Made by a program: the position numbers and the translations under genes | Origin: Lysobacteraceae bacterium | GTDB taxonomy: Bacteria > Pseudomonadota > Gammaproteobacteria > Xanthomonadales > Xanthomonadaceae | Reading direction: 5' to 3' | DNA length: 64,000 nt | NCBI GenBank assembly: GCA_016789405.1 | Contig: JAEUPQ010000029.1 | Location: 106,783-170,782, forward strand | Notes under the pieces: generated by a model | Told to the model about the DNA's origin: nothing | Databases searched by the model: none | What the model saw: the letters and a program-made list of their open reading frames with translations, nothing else | Shown here: one piece after another, positions 37,024 through 46,613 of the stretch | Position numbering within the stretch: position 1 is the stretch's first letter | Layout: each line of letters starts with the position of its first letter

Positions 37024-37860
37024 ATGACATCGTTGGAAACCGGGATGCCCGAGACGGTTCGCGGCATCGGTGAAAGATTGCGACAGGCCCGCGTGCGAGC
37101 GGGCATCACGCCCGCTGAAGCGGGTGCGAAGTTGAAAATGCCGACTCACGTCATTGAAGCGCTCGAGCGCGAAGACTGGTCGAAGATCGGCGCGCCAGTC
37201 TTCGTTCGCGGCCATTTGCGCAGCTACGCGAAGCTGCTCGGCCTGCCGGCCGATGCCATTGCCGCCAATGTCGCGGTGCCTGCGGCCAAGGCTGCGGAGC
37301 TCGTTCCGCGCACCTACACGCCGCGCATGCAGCGCGTTGCAGAGCAGGCCGGTCGTCGGCTCGTCTATGTGCTGATCACTGCCACGATTGCCGTCCCCGT
37401 GTGGCTGGCCACGCGTTCGCACCTGGATGGCGGCGCGAATGATGCGGTGTCCCTGGACGGTGGCGCGGCCGTCACCCTGCCGAAAGCCGTCGATACCAGC
37501 GCAGCTGGCGATGCCACGCAGGTCCGTGCGCAGCCCGAGCCGCTCGTGGCTTCGATCGCGCCGCTGCCGCAGCGTGGGTCGGCGATGGCGGCAGCAGGCG
37601 ATCTTGCCGTCACGTTCAGCGGAGAAAGCTGGGTGCGGGTCACGGCGCCGGATGGCAGCATCATCGAGCAGGCGCTGGTCCAGCCCGGGCAGCAACGCGT
37701 GTTCAAGCCGGGGCAGCTTGGCCAGGCCGTGCTTGGCAATGCGCAGGCCATCTCCGTGCAGTACCAGGGACGTCCGGTGGACCTGGCGCCCTACATCCGC
37801 GCGAATGTGGCGCGCTTTACGGTATCCTCTGACGGTTCTCTCCAGCCGGTCGATCGCTGA
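37024..37860 (+). CDS. rodZ: cytoskeletal/HTH membrane protein RodZ
   Basis: A 278-residue protein needed for rod shape, linking MreB to the wall machinery. An N-terminal helix-turn-helix domain (about 13-75; RLRQARVRAGITPAEAGAKL) is followed by a basic region, one TM (about 112-130), a low-complexity linker and a beta-rich periplasmic domain (about 195-278; SWVRVTAPDG). pilF, often found between rlmN and rodZ, is missing here, as are ispG and hisS downstream. Confidence 0.9.
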   Translation: MTSLETGMPETVRGIGERLRQARVRAGITPAEAGAKLKMPTHVIEALEREDWSKIGAPVFVRGHLRSYAKLLGLPADAIAANVAVPAAKAAELVPRTYTPRMQRVAEQAGRRLVYVLITATIAVPVWLATRSHLDGGANDAVSLDGGAAVTLPKAVDTSAAGDATQVRAQPEPLVASIAPLPQRGSAMAAAGDLAVTFSGESWVRVTAPDGSIIEQALVQPGQQRVFKPGQLGQAVLGNAQAISVQYQGRPVDLAPYIRANVARFTVSSDGSLQPVDR

Positions 37861-38196
37861 GGGATCCCGGTGAAGCCGGGGCGGCGCTGGTCGCCTTCCC
37901 GGTTGCGGGTTCCGTCGCGACACCGCCGCTGAAGCGATCCGGGAACGCGCGCAACCCCGTCCGATCCACACCGGCACATGCAGGTGGCAGGTTCGGCCAG
38001 GTCGATTCGCTGCCATGTCCTCAGCCCCCTCGCCACGGTGTTGCGGGGCGATGCGACGGCGGGGATTCAGGCGTCGACTGCTACAACGTCGCGGCAACAT
38101 CGCGACGGGAATCAGTCGACGATGCGTGCGGCGGGATCGTTCCATCGGCCCGGCGACGCCGTCCACCGCAGCCGCATCCACCATAACGAAGACACC
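37861..38196 (+). other. 336-bp non-coding region between rodZ and yfgM
   Basis: An open frame runs into yfgM from 37978, but it has no ribosome site or family-like sequence. In related genomes ispG and hisS can occupy this place. Only short GC palindromes are seen (e.g. CCCGG-TGAAG-CCGGG near 37866). It probably contains the yfgM-bamB promoter. Confidence 0.5.
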
Positions 38197-38829
38197 ATGG
38201 CGATCGACGATCTCCTCGACGAACACGAACAAAGCGAACGCGTACGCAAATGGCTGCGCGACAATGCCATCGGCCTGATCGGAGGCGTGGGTCTCGGCTT
38301 GGCCGCGGTCTATGGCTATTTCTGGTGGAGCGACCGTCAGGACGCCGATCGCATCAAGGCGAGCGACCAGTACCAGGCCATCGTGCAGCAGATCAAGGGC
38401 GGAAAGCTCAAGGAAGCGCAGGGCAAGACCGGTGAATTGAAGGACACCGCTTTCGCAGCGCTCGTTGCGCTCGATGTCGCCAAGGCACAGCTGGACGCCG
38501 GCAAGCGCGATGACGCCATCGCCACCCTGCGCGCCGTGCAGACGAGCGACAGCATGGTCGCCCCGATCGTCGAACAACGCCTGGCACGCCTGCTGATCGA
38601 TGCAGGCAAGCATGAAGAGGCGCTCGGCCTGCTCAAATCCAGCGACGACGCCACCAGCCACGAAGTGCGTGGCGACGCGCTGTTCGCGCTGGGGCGCAAG
38701 GATCAGGCGCGCGACGCATACAACAAGGCCCTCGGCCTGCTCGACGTGGCCGCGCCGCAGCGCCGCCTGCTCGAACTGAAACTGACCCAGGCCGGCGGCA
38801 CGCCGCCGAAACCCGCTACCGCTTCCTGA
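38197..38829 (+). CDS. yfgM: periplasmic chaperone-like TPR protein YfgM
   Basis: Inner-membrane TPR protein (210 residues) that works with SecYEG and PpiD on secreted proteins. The N-terminal cytosolic part (DEHEQSERVRKWLRDNA) and one TM (about 24-42) precede four TPR-like repeats (about 55-205). The ATG at 38197 gives this typical N terminus; the frame upstream is not protein-like. It lies 16 bp before bamB, a standard order with der. Confidence 0.92.
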   Translation: MAIDDLLDEHEQSERVRKWLRDNAIGLIGGVGLGLAAVYGYFWWSDRQDADRIKASDQYQAIVQQIKGGKLKEAQGKTGELKDTAFAALVALDVAKAQLDAGKRDDAIATLRAVQTSDSMVAPIVEQRLARLLIDAGKHEEALGLLKSSDDATSHEVRGDALFALGRKDQARDAYNKALGLLDVAAPQRRLLELKLTQAGGTPPKPATAS

Positions 38830-38845
38830 GCATGACGACTTGCCG

Positions 38846-40039
38846 ATGACCTCGAACTCCCTCCCGCGCACCAGCGCAACGCTGCGGATCGCCCTTCTGG
38901 CCGCTGCGGTCGCGCTGTCCGGCTGCACCACCGTCAAGGGTTGGTTCGGCAACAAGAACGACGCAAAGACCGCGCGCAAGCCGGCCGAACTGGTCGAATT
39001 CACCCCGTCGGCGACCGTCACCAAGCTATGGTCCGCGAAGGCCGGTGACGGCGACGAGAAACTGGGCCTGACCCAAGGGCCGGTCGTTGCCGATGGTCGC
39101 GTGTATGCCGCTGCGATCGAAGGTGGCGTGCGCGCGCTCGACCTGCAGACGGGCGCACTGGTGTGGCAGTACAAGACCGATCTGGAATTGTCCGGCGGTC
39201 CCGGCGCTGGCGAGGGACTGGTCGTGGTCGGTACGCTCGATGGCGAGGTGATCGCGCTGGATTCCGCAACGGGTACCGAGCGCTGGAAGGCCAAGGTCGT
39301 CAGCGAGGTCATCGCCGCTCCGGCGATTTCCCAGGGCGCCGTCGTGGTCCGTTCGAACGACGGCCGCGTCACCGCGTTCGACATTACCGACGGCAAGCGC
39401 CGCTGGTTCTGGAACCGCGATCTGCCCCGCCTGACCGTTCGCGGCAACGACGCCCCGACCTTCGGTCCCGGCGTGGTCTTCGTCGGCAATGATGACGGCA
39501 CGGTGGCTTCGCTCGCGCTGAACGATGGTCGCCCGCTGTGGGATCAGGCGGTCGGTCAGCCTGACGGCCGTTCCGAGCTGGATCGCATGGCCGATGTCGA
39601 CGGCAGCCCCGTCCTCGACGGCACCACCCTGTTTGCGACCAGCTACAAGAAGCAGACCATCGCCATCGAGGCGCCAAGCGGTCGTCCGTTGTGGGCGCAG
39701 GATCATGGTGGCGCCGGTCGCATCGGCCTGGCCGCCGATCGTGTGGTCGTGGCTGACCCGGCTGGCGTCGTCTGGGCGCTGGACAAGAACGGCGGCACTG
39801 CCATGTGGCAGCAGGCCGGCCTGGTGCGCCGCAACCTGTCGGGTGCTGCTGTGCAAGGCGAGTTCGCGGTGGTCGGTGACTACGACGGCTATGTCCACTG
39901 GCTGCGTCTGGACAATGGCGACTTCGGTGCGCGCGTGCGTGCCGGCCGCGCCCCGATCAACGCAGCACCGGTCGTCTCCGACGGCGTGCTGCTGATCCAG
40001 ACCGCTGGCGGTGACCTGAGCGCCTGGCGCGTCCAGTAA
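38846..40039 (+). CDS. bamB: outer-membrane assembly lipoprotein BamB
   Basis: WD40-like beta-propeller lipoprotein (397 residues) of the BAM complex, which inserts outer-membrane beta-barrel proteins. The lipobox LSGC places the lipidated cysteine at C27. PQQ-type repeats such as DLQTGALVWQYKTD and DSATGTERWKAKV recur through about residue 390. The ATG at 38846 follows yfgM closely. A strong terminator lies behind it. Confidence 0.96.
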   Translation: MTSNSLPRTSATLRIALLAAAVALSGCTTVKGWFGNKNDAKTARKPAELVEFTPSATVTKLWSAKAGDGDEKLGLTQGPVVADGRVYAAAIEGGVRALDLQTGALVWQYKTDLELSGGPGAGEGLVVVGTLDGEVIALDSATGTERWKAKVVSEVIAAPAISQGAVVVRSNDGRVTAFDITDGKRRWFWNRDLPRLTVRGNDAPTFGPGVVFVGNDDGTVASLALNDGRPLWDQAVGQPDGRSELDRMADVDGSPVLDGTTLFATSYKKQTIAIEAPSGRPLWAQDHGGAGRIGLAADRVVVADPAGVVWALDKNGGTAMWQQAGLVRRNLSGAAVQGEFAVVGDYDGYVHWLRLDNGDFGARVRAGRAPINAAPVVSDGVLLIQTAGGDLSAWRVQ

Positions 40040-40059
40040 TCCGTCGCTTGCTCATGCCG

Positions 40060-40097
40060 ACGACCCTGGGGAGTCCGACTGCCCGGGGTCGTCTTTT
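40060..40097 (+). terminator. intrinsic terminator after bamB
   Basis: ACGACCC / GGGTCGT with further GC pairing inside, followed by CTTTTT. It ends the yfgM-bamB transcript before der. Confidence 0.8.
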
Positions 40098-40185
40098 TCG
40101 GTATGGTGTGGTCGGGGAGCCGTCCTCGATTCGCGCCCGGTCCCCCGACTGAATTTCCCGTCCGCTTCACTTCCGGTTCGAATCC

Positions 40186-41586
40186 ATGTTGCCTCTCGTC
40201 GCCCTCGTCGGTCGCCCCAATGTCGGTAAATCGACGCTGTTCAATGCGTTGACCCGCACCCGAGACGCGCTCGTGCACGACGAGCCGGGTGTGACCCGCG
40301 ACCGGAACTACGGCATCTGTCGTCTCGATGAAGCGAGACCGTTCGTGATCGTCGATACCGGCGGTATCGCGGGTGAGGACGAGGGGCTTGCGGGGGCGAC
40401 GGCGCGCCAGTCGCGTGCTGCAGCTGAGGAAGCCGATCTGGTGCTGTTCGTCGTCGACGGCCGCGAAGGTCCGTCGGCGCTGGATGACGAGATCCTGCGC
40501 TGGCTCCGCAAGGCCGCGCGCCCGACCGTGCTGGTCGTCAACAAGACCGATGGCATCGACAGCCGCGCCGCGATCGCCGAGTTTTCGCGTTACGGCATCG
40601 CCGATTCACTCGCGGTGTCGTCCGCGCACCGCCAGGGACTCGATCGCCTGCTCGACGACGTGCTGTCGCGCCTGCCCGAGCAGGGAGACGCCGAAGTCCT
40701 GGACAACGACCCCGATCGCGTCCGCATTGCCTTCGTCGGCAGGCCGAACGTGGGCAAGTCCACGCTGGTCAACCGCATCCTCGGCGAGGAGCGCATGATC
40801 GCCTCGGACGTGCCGGGCACCACGCGCGATTCGATCTCGGTGGATCTCGAGCGTGATGGCCGCAAGTACCGCCTCATCGATACCGCCGGCATCCGTCGCA
40901 AATCGAAGGTGGAGGAAGCGGTCGAGAAGTTCTCGATCGTGAAGACGCTCCAGGCCATCGAGCAATGCCAGGTCGCGGTGATCATGCTCGATGCCAGCGA
41001 AGGCGTGACCGACCAGGACGCCAGCGTCCTTGGCGCGGTGCTGGACGCCGGCCGCGCGCTCGTCGTCGCGGTCAACAAGTGGGATGGACTCAGCCAGTAC
41101 CAGCGCGAGCAGACCGACGGCCTTTTGTCGCGCAAGCTGTCCTTCGTGAACTGGGCGGAAGCCGTGCATATCAGCGCGAAGCACGGCTCGGGCCTGCGCG
41201 AGCTGTTCGGCGCCGTGCATCGCGCGCATCGCTCGGCGACCTACAAGTTCAGCACTTCGGAAGTGACCCAGGCAATGGAGATCGCCTACGAAACGAATCC
41301 GCCGCCATCGATCCGCGGCCACGTCTCGAAGCTGCGCTTCGCGCATCCGGGCGGCGAGAATCCGCCGACATTCGTGGTCCACGGCACGCGCCTGCGCAAT
41401 CTGCCGGAAAGCTACCGTCGCTATCTCGAGAATTTCTTCCGCAAGCGCTTCAAGCTGATCGGCACCCCGGTGCGGTTCGTGTTCAAGGAAGGCGAGAATC
41501 CCTACAAGGACAAGAAGAACGTGCTGACCGAAGGGCAGATCAAGAAGCGGCAGCGGATGATCAGGCACGTCAAGCGGAACAAATGA
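40186..41586 (+). CDS. der: ribosome-associated GTPase Der (EngA)
   Basis: Essential double-GTPase for 50S subunit maturation, 466 residues. Two G1 P-loops are visible (GRPNVGKST near residue 8 and again near 186), each with its DxxG and NKxD motifs (DTGGIAG, NKTDGID; DTAGIRR, NKWDGLS). A C-terminal KH-like domain (about 375-460) follows. A highly basic tail is typical. Its stop overlaps the next small gene by 4 bp. Confidence 0.98.
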   Translation: MLPLVALVGRPNVGKSTLFNALTRTRDALVHDEPGVTRDRNYGICRLDEARPFVIVDTGGIAGEDEGLAGATARQSRAAAEEADLVLFVVDGREGPSALDDEILRWLRKAARPTVLVVNKTDGIDSRAAIAEFSRYGIADSLAVSSAHRQGLDRLLDDVLSRLPEQGDAEVLDNDPDRVRIAFVGRPNVGKSTLVNRILGEERMIASDVPGTTRDSISVDLERDGRKYRLIDTAGIRRKSKVEEAVEKFSIVKTLQAIEQCQVAVIMLDASEGVTDQDASVLGAVLDAGRALVVAVNKWDGLSQYQREQTDGLLSRKLSFVNWAEAVHISAKHGSGLRELFGAVHRAHRSATYKFSTSEVTQAMEIAYETNPPPSIRGHVSKLRFAHPGGENPPTFVVHGTRLRNLPESYRRYLENFFRKRFKLIGTPVRFVFKEGENPYKDKKNVLTEGQIKKRQRMIRHVKRNK

Positions 41587-41828
41587 TCGACTCGATCGAC
41601 ACCTATGTGCGAGCCCACGGGACTGCCTGCCCCATCTGCGGCGGACGAGATCTGGATCGTGCACCTGCGACCATCATTCCCGTGCCCGAATCAGGCGAGC
41701 TGACCGTGTGGGTGGGCTGCGAAAGCTGTCGCTCGACCTGGCAGGAAATCTATCGACTGGTTGATTGCGTCGAGCTTTCCGACAGGGATGGAAAACCACT
41801 CGAGTTCCCCGCGAATCGTCCCAACTGA
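41583..41828 (+). CDS. small zinc-ribbon protein, function unknown
   Basis: An 81-residue protein with two metal-binding pairs, CPIC (16-19) and CESC (46-49), and a short hydrophilic tail. The ATG overlaps the der stop (ATGA), which makes translation very likely. It precedes mobA by 3 bp. No enzyme motif is present. It could be a structural zinc-ribbon adaptor; a molybdopterin role is suggested only by position. Confidence 0.75.
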   Translation: MIDSIDTYVRAHGTACPICGGRDLDRAPATIIPVPESGELTVWVGCESCRSTWQEIYRLVDCVELSDRDGKPLEFPANRPN

Positions 41829-41831
41829 GCC

Positions 41832-42425
41832 ATGCACACGCCCTTGCCCGATGAGCTAACACTCGGTCTCATCGCCGGCGGCCGTGCGTCGCGACTGGGT
41901 GGCGTCGACAAGGCCTGGCTGATGCGTGGCGGCGTGCCGCAGGTGCTGCGCTGGACGCGGCGCTTTCCCGGCGAACACGGTCCGGTGCTGGTGTCGACGA
42001 ATCGCGATTGCGAGCGCTACACGGCGCATGGCCTGGCGGTCGTCGGCGACCGGCATCCGGACCTCGGGCCGATCGGTGGACTCGATGCGCTGGCGCGGGC
42101 CTGCGCGACGCCCTGGCTGCTCACGCTGCCGGTCGATCTGGTCGGCGTGAACGACTGCCTGATCCGCACGCTGGTCTCAAAGCACGAGGCCGATGGTGCG
42201 TTCGCTCGTGATGACGAAGGCGTTCAGCCGCTGGTCGCGCTGTGGCGCGTCGATGCGCTGCGGGAGGCCTGCGAGGCGGCCATTGCGTCCGGCGAGAGTG
42301 CGATCCATCGCATGCAGGCGATGATGCGCATGGCGGAAGTGGCATTTGCCGGATTCCGCTTCGGCAATCTCAATGCGCCCGAAGACCTGCTGGCTGCGGG
42401 CATCGATCCGGAGTCGACGGCATGA
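41832..42425 (+). CDS. mobA: molybdenum cofactor guanylyltransferase
   Basis: Attaches GMP to molybdopterin to make the MGD cofactor. The 197-residue protein has the nucleotidyltransferase motif LIAGGRASRLGGVDKA (about 11-26), PIGGLDALARA and the acidic PVDLVGVND. Length is normal. It is coupled to moeA by a 4-bp overlap. Cofactor-using enzymes are not in this window. Confidence 0.9.
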   Translation: MHTPLPDELTLGLIAGGRASRLGGVDKAWLMRGGVPQVLRWTRRFPGEHGPVLVSTNRDCERYTAHGLAVVGDRHPDLGPIGGLDALARACATPWLLTLPVDLVGVNDCLIRTLVSKHEADGAFARDDEGVQPLVALWRVDALREACEAAIASGESAIHRMQAMMRMAEVAFAGFRFGNLNAPEDLLAAGIDPESTA

Positions 42426-43693
42426 GCGCATTCCCTTCGCAAGCATTTCCCATCCGCATCGCCTTCGAGGAAGCCGCTGCGATCGTGCGCACCGTGGCTG
42501 AGCGTCGTCGCGTGTCAGCGGAATCGCTTGCCCTGTCCCGTGCCCATGGACGTGTGCTCGCTCGCGACATCGCGGCCGGGATCGACCAGCCCGGATTCGA
42601 CAATTCGGCGATGGATGGATTCGCTGTGCGGCATGCCGATCTCTCGGCGGAAGGCACGACGACGCTGCGCCTGGTCGGCGAGCAGTTCGCCGGACGCGCG
42701 CTCCATCTCGTCGTCGAGCCCGGGACCTGTGTCCGCATCACCACCGGTGCGCCGATGCCGGAAGGTGCGGATACGGTGGTCATCAAGGAGAACACTCGGA
42801 TTGACGGCGATCGCGTCGACATCCTGTCGCCCGCGAAGCACGGTCAGCATGTGAGGCGCGCGGGCGAGGACGTGCGCGTCGGTGATGGGTTGCTCGCGGC
42901 CGGGCAGGTGCTGACGCCTTCGCGCATTGCACTGGCGGCGGGGCAGGGCATGGATCGCCTGGAGGTGGCACGTCGACCGACTGTCGCCGTGTTCACCACC
43001 GGCGACGAACTGGTCGAACCGGGATTGCCGCTGCAGCCAGGCCAGCTCTACAACAGCAATCGCGAACTGCTGATGGGCCTTCTGCGCGCGGACGGCTTCG
43101 AACCGGTTGCATGGCCGACACTGCCGGACGATGCCGATGCCGTGGAGAACGCGCTCCGCCACGCTGGCCATGCTTTCGACGTCGTGATCACTTGCGGTGG
43201 CGTCTCCGCTGGCGAAAAGGATCACCTGCCATCGTTGTTCCAGCGGGTGGGCGACGTCCATTTCTGGAAGGTGCGCATGAAGCCGGGGATGCCCGTGCTG
43301 TTCGCCGGTTCCCGCCAGGCGCATGCGAATGACGATGGGAGAGGCGGTCTGGGTGATGCGCTGTTCCTGTGCCTTCCGGGAAACCCGGTGTCGGTGCTGG
43401 CGACGTATCTCACGCTGGGTCGCACGCTTCTCGATGGACTTCAGGGCCGAACGGAATCGCGCCGCACCCGGCGTGCCCGGTTGCTGTCACCCTGGCGCAA
43501 GACGCATGAGCGGCTCGAATTCCTGCGCGGAACCCTGTCCCATGACAAGGACGGCCAAACCCTGGTCACCCCCAACCCAGCGGATGGGTCGCACCGCATG
43601 CGTGCCGCCGCGGACAGCGATGCCCTGATCGTGCTCGCCGAGGGGCCGCTCGATCTCGCAGCAGGCGATGTCGTGGACGTCATCGAATACTGA
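42422..43693 (+). CDS. moeA: molybdopterin molybdenumtransferase
   Basis: Inserts molybdate into adenylated molybdopterin. The 423-residue protein shows the family marks [11 protein letters not shown] (about 57-67), [19 protein letters not shown] and [10 protein letters not shown]. The ATG at 42422 overlaps mobA. An internal polar insertion around 300-312 ([15 protein letters not shown]) is slightly longer than in E. coli MoeA. A hairpin follows the gene. Confidence 0.95.
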   Translation: MSAFPSQAFPIRIAFEEAAAIVRTVAERRRVSAESLALSRAHGRVLARDIAAGIDQPGFDNSAMDGFAVRHADLSAEGTTTLRLVGEQFAGRALHLVVEPGTCVRITTGAPMPEGADTVVIKENTRIDGDRVDILSPAKHGQHVRRAGEDVRVGDGLLAAGQVLTPSRIALAAGQGMDRLEVARRPTVAVFTTGDELVEPGLPLQPGQLYNSNRELLMGLLRADGFEPVAWPTLPDDADAVENALRHAGHAFDVVITCGGVSAGEKDHLPSLFQRVGDVHFWKVRMKPGMPVLFAGSRQAHANDDGRGGLGDALFLCLPGNPVSVLATYLTLGRTLLDGLQGRTESRRTRRARLLSPWRKTHERLEFLRGTLSHDKDGQTLVTPNPADGSHRMRAAADSDALIVLAEGPLDLAAGDVVDVIEY

Positions 43694-43712
43694 GCGGCAG
43701 CTCCCTCGACGC

Positions 43713-43735
43713 CGGGTCGACGATTCCTCGACCCG
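43713..43735 (+). terminator. hairpin after moeA
   Basis: CGGGTCGA / TCGACCCG, 8-bp stem with a 7-nt loop, 19 bp behind the moeA stop. The downstream T-tract is weak (TTACGG), so termination is probably incomplete. Confidence 0.55.
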
Positions 43736-43808
43736 TTACGGTCCGGTGCCTTGCCCCGGCAACTCGATTAAGCTCCCACGCAACTACACACGTCGCCCGA
43801 GGATCGCC

Positions 43809-44297
43809 ATGACACCCGCCATCAAGCCGAGTCGCGTTGCCGGACGACCGTCGCCCGCCTTCATCGGCGCCTCCTGGTTCGCGCTGCTGGTCGGCATGGC
43901 TGCGTACCTGACCGGCTTGTGGAACGCGCCGATGATGCTCAACGAAAAGGGCTATTACTTCACGGTGTTGATGTACGGCCTGTTTTCGGCCGTCTCGGTG
44001 CAGAAGGCAGTCCGCGACCGCATCGAGGACATCCCGGTGACCGGTATCTACTACGGCCTCGCGTGGTTTTCGACCATCCTGTCGATCGTGCTGCTGGTCG
44101 TCGGCCTGTGGAACGCGGAGATGACGCCGTCCGAGAAGGGCTTCTACGGCATCGCGTTCATGATGAGCCTGTTCGCGGCGATCGCTGTGCAGAAGAACAC
44201 CCGGGATGCGGCGGTCGCCGATGCCGACGAGCGCGATTCGCGTCCGCGCACCTTCGCAGCCGGCATGCCGCCGTTGCCCAAGCGCGACGACGACTGA
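43809..44297 (+). CDS. YiaA/YiaB-type inner-membrane protein
   Basis: A 162-residue membrane protein with four TM helices in two homologous halves. Each half contains GLWNA, an EKG[YF] turn and SVQK or AVQK plus RD (about 36-70 and 100-134), the pattern of YiaAB two-helix domains. Function of the family is unknown. It sits between moeA and the moeB-like gene; the charged tail (about 135-162) is cytosolic. Start ATG at 43809. Confidence 0.88.
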   Translation: MTPAIKPSRVAGRPSPAFIGASWFALLVGMAAYLTGLWNAPMMLNEKGYYFTVLMYGLFSAVSVQKAVRDRIEDIPVTGIYYGLAWFSTILSIVLLVVGLWNAEMTPSEKGFYGIAFMMSLFAAIAVQKNTRDAAVADADERDSRPRTFAAGMPPLPKRDDD

Positions 44298-44317
44298 GCG
44301 GGAAGGATCGAGACGCC

Positions 44318-45463
44318 ATGTCCATCCCCGAAATCTCTCCCCGCGAAGCGCTGGCGCGGCTTGGTGAAGGCGCCGTGCTGATCGATGTGCGCGAAGCGCA
44401 CGAACGCGCGCTGGGCATGGCCGAAGGCGCGCGCGGCGTGGCGATGGGCGAGTTGATCGCGAATCCATCGGTGTACATGCCGACATCGGATGTCGCTGTG
44501 CTGCTGATCTGCCAGGGTGGCATGCGCTCGATGCGGACGGCAGAGGCGCTGTCCATGCAGGGGTACGCTGCGCTCGCGTCCGTCGCCGGCGGCACGCAGC
44601 GCTGGATCGCCGAATCACTGCCCATCTCGATGCCAGAGGGCGAACTCGACGCGGACTTCACCGAACGTTATTCACGCCATCTGCGCCTCCCGCAGGTCGG
44701 CGTGGACGGGCAGCGCAAGCTCGAAGCAGCGCGGGTGCTGATGATCGGTGCCGGTGGCCTGGGCTCGCCGGCGGCGTATTACATGGCGGCGGCGGGGATC
44801 GGGCACCTGCGCATCGCCGACGACGATGTGGTGGACCGCAGCAACCTGCAGCGCCAGATCCTGCATACCGATGCGCGGATCGGCGTCGCCAAGGTCCAAT
44901 CCGCCGCACAGGCACTGTCCGCGCTGAACCCGCGGGTCCGCGTGGAGGCGGTGCAGGAACGCGTGACCGTGGCGAACGTCGACCGGTTGCTCGAAGGCAT
45001 CGACGTCGTTGTCGATGGCGCCGACAATTTCCCTGCGCGTTACCTGCTCAACGACGCTTGCGTGCGCCATGGCAAGCCCCTGGTCTACGGCGCGGTGCAT
45101 CGCTTCGAAGGACAGGCCAGTGTGTTCGATGCCGGTCGTCGACGCGGCCAGGCGCCGTGCTACCGCTGCCTGTTCCCCGAGCCGCCGCCACCCGAGGCCG
45201 CGCCGAATTGCGCCGAAGCCGGTGTACTCGGCGTGTTGCCCGGCCTGGTGGGCCTGGTCCAGGCGACCGAGGCGATCAAGCTGATCCTCGGCATCGGCAC
45301 GTCCTTGTCCGGCCGCTTGCTGCACGTCGACGCGCTGTCGATGCGATTCCGCGAAACGCGGCTGCCCGTGGATCCGGATTGTCCGACCTGCGCGCCCGGC
45401 CGTCCGTTCGCCGGCTACGTCGACGAGACGATGGTCTGCGCTAGCGACGCGAAGGGCGACTGA
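44318..45463 (+). CDS. moeB: rhodanese-ThiF fusion: molybdopterin-synthase adenylyltransferase
   Basis: Activates the C terminus of MoaD- or ThiS-like proteins by adenylation for sulfur transfer. The 381-residue protein has an N-terminal rhodanese domain (about 1-105) with active-site loop LICQGGMRS, then a ThiF/MoeB domain starting YSRHLRLPQVG (about 116): IGAGGLGSPAAYYMA, catalytic cysteine in APNCAEAGVLG, and zinc pairs CYRC and CPTC. Fused rhodanese domains are usually at the C terminus (MOCS3, MoeZ), so the order is inverted. Ribosome site GGAAGG precedes the ATG. ThiF is a possible alternative, but moeA and mobA are next to it. Confidence 0.88.
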   Translation: MSIPEISPREALARLGEGAVLIDVREAHERALGMAEGARGVAMGELIANPSVYMPTSDVAVLLICQGGMRSMRTAEALSMQGYAALASVAGGTQRWIAESLPISMPEGELDADFTERYSRHLRLPQVGVDGQRKLEAARVLMIGAGGLGSPAAYYMAAAGIGHLRIADDDVVDRSNLQRQILHTDARIGVAKVQSAAQALSALNPRVRVEAVQERVTVANVDRLLEGIDVVVDGADNFPARYLLNDACVRHGKPLVYGAVHRFEGQASVFDAGRRRGQAPCYRCLFPEPPPPEAAPNCAEAGVLGVLPGLVGLVQATEAIKLILGIGTSLSGRLLHVDALSMRFRETRLPVDPDCPTCAPGRPFAGYVDETMVCASDAKGD

Positions 45464-45470
45464 GGCCGCT

Positions 45471-46238
45471 TCAACGCATGAACGCGGCCAGGGCGACCGA
45501 GAACTGCGGGTGGGCGTCGATATCGTTGTGGCCGGCTTCGGCCAGGCGCACGACGGTGGGCCGCTCGGGCAAGCTCGACACCAATCGCAACGTGTTCGCC
45601 TCGGGGACGATGTCGTCGCGACCGCCGTGCAGCACCAGCACCGGTCGACGGAAGGTCGACAGGGCCTTGTCCGATTCGTAACGCTCTTCGAGCAGCCAGT
45701 CGACCGGGAACAAGGGGTAGTGCGCGCGCGCTGCGCCGACCATGCTGTCGAATGGCGTGATCAGCGCCAGCCGCTCGAGCGGGCGCCGCGCCGCGAGCTG
45801 GCTGGCGACGCCGCTGCCGAGGCTGGCGCCGATCACGGAGATGGCTTGTCCGGCGTGTCGCGCCTTCACGTGGTCGTACAGTGCAACCGCATCCCCGACC
45901 AATGACGGTTGCGAGGGCTCCCCCTCGCTGGCGCCATAGCCGCGATAGGACACGAGGTACACCGTGCGTCCCGGGAAAAGACGCAGGAACGCGTCACGAT
46001 TGAGCTCGATGCGCTCGGCATTGCCGCCGAAGTAGAGGATCGGCCGGCCCGCCTGCGGGTTGAGCACCCAGCCGCGCAGCGTGGCGTCCGGCCGTTTCAA
46101 TTCGAAATCGGTCCGCGCAGCCTCCACTGTCGTCGTCCCTCCGTAGTAGATCAGCGCGCGCTGGCGGGCGTGCAGGAACCAGCAGGCGCCGGCGTAGAGC
46201 AGGGCGAAGATGATCGCGACGACGAGGACGGTGCGCAT
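45471..46238 (-). CDS. membrane-anchored alpha/beta hydrolase
   Basis: A 255-residue protein with one N-terminal TM (about 2-20) and an alpha/beta hydrolase domain like YfhR/BEM46. The nucleophile is in GASLGSGV, with acid in LHGGRDDIVP and histidine in EAGHNDIDAH. The ATG at 46238 is taken because it starts the anchor sequence; a much longer frame upstream is a shadow of other genes. It converges with the moeB-like gene and is last in a leftward pair with the DUF1244 gene. Substrate unknown. Confidence 0.88.
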   Translation of the reverse strand: MRTVLVVAIIFALLYAGACWFLHARQRALIYYGGTTTVEAARTDFELKRPDATLRGWVLNPQAGRPILYFGGNAERIELNRDAFLRLFPGRTVYLVSYRGYGASEGEPSQPSLVGDAVALYDHVKARHAGQAISVIGASLGSGVASQLAARRPLERLALITPFDSMVGAARAHYPLFPVDWLLEERYESDKALSTFRRPVLVLHGGRDDIVPEANTLRLVSSLPERPTVVRLAEAGHNDIDAHPQFSVALAAFMR

Positions 46239-46246
46239 GCAACGGA

Positions 46247-46549
46247 TCAGCCGTGGAGCCTCTGTGCGGCCTCGAACGCCGCCAGTTGCTCCGGCGTGGC
46301 GTCCTTCTGGTGCTGTCCCTTCCATTCCGGGAAGGGCATGCCGTAGACGATCTCGCGGGCCTTGTCCTTGCTCATGTCGACGCCGCGTTCGGTCGCAGCT
46401 TCGCGGTACCAGTCGGCGAGGCAGTTGCGGCAGAAGCCGGCGAGGATCATCAGGTCGATGTTCTGCACGTCCGGGCGTTCGCGGACCAGATGGTCGCGGA
46501 GGCGGCGGAAGGCGGCGGCTTCGAGTTCGGTGACGGTCTGTGGGTCCAT
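46247..46549 (-). CDS. DUF1244 family protein
   Basis: A 100-residue soluble protein. [23 protein letters not shown] (30-52) with paired cysteines C40 and C43, and YGMPFPEWK (69-77), are the marks of DUF1244, a widespread proteobacterial family of unknown function. The two cysteines might bind metal. It lies 8 bp before the hydrolase start, and divergent from folD, with which it shares a 64-bp intergenic region. Confidence 0.88.
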   Translation of the reverse strand: MDPQTVTELEAAAFRRLRDHLVRERPDVQNIDLMILAGFCRNCLADWYREAATERGVDMSKDKAREIVYGMPFPEWKGQHQKDATPEQLAAFEAAQRLHG

Positions 46550-46613
46550 GGCGAGGCGGGGAGAGGGGGACTTCGGCGATAATAGCCGGCCATCCGCTCC
46601 GAGCCGCACCCGC

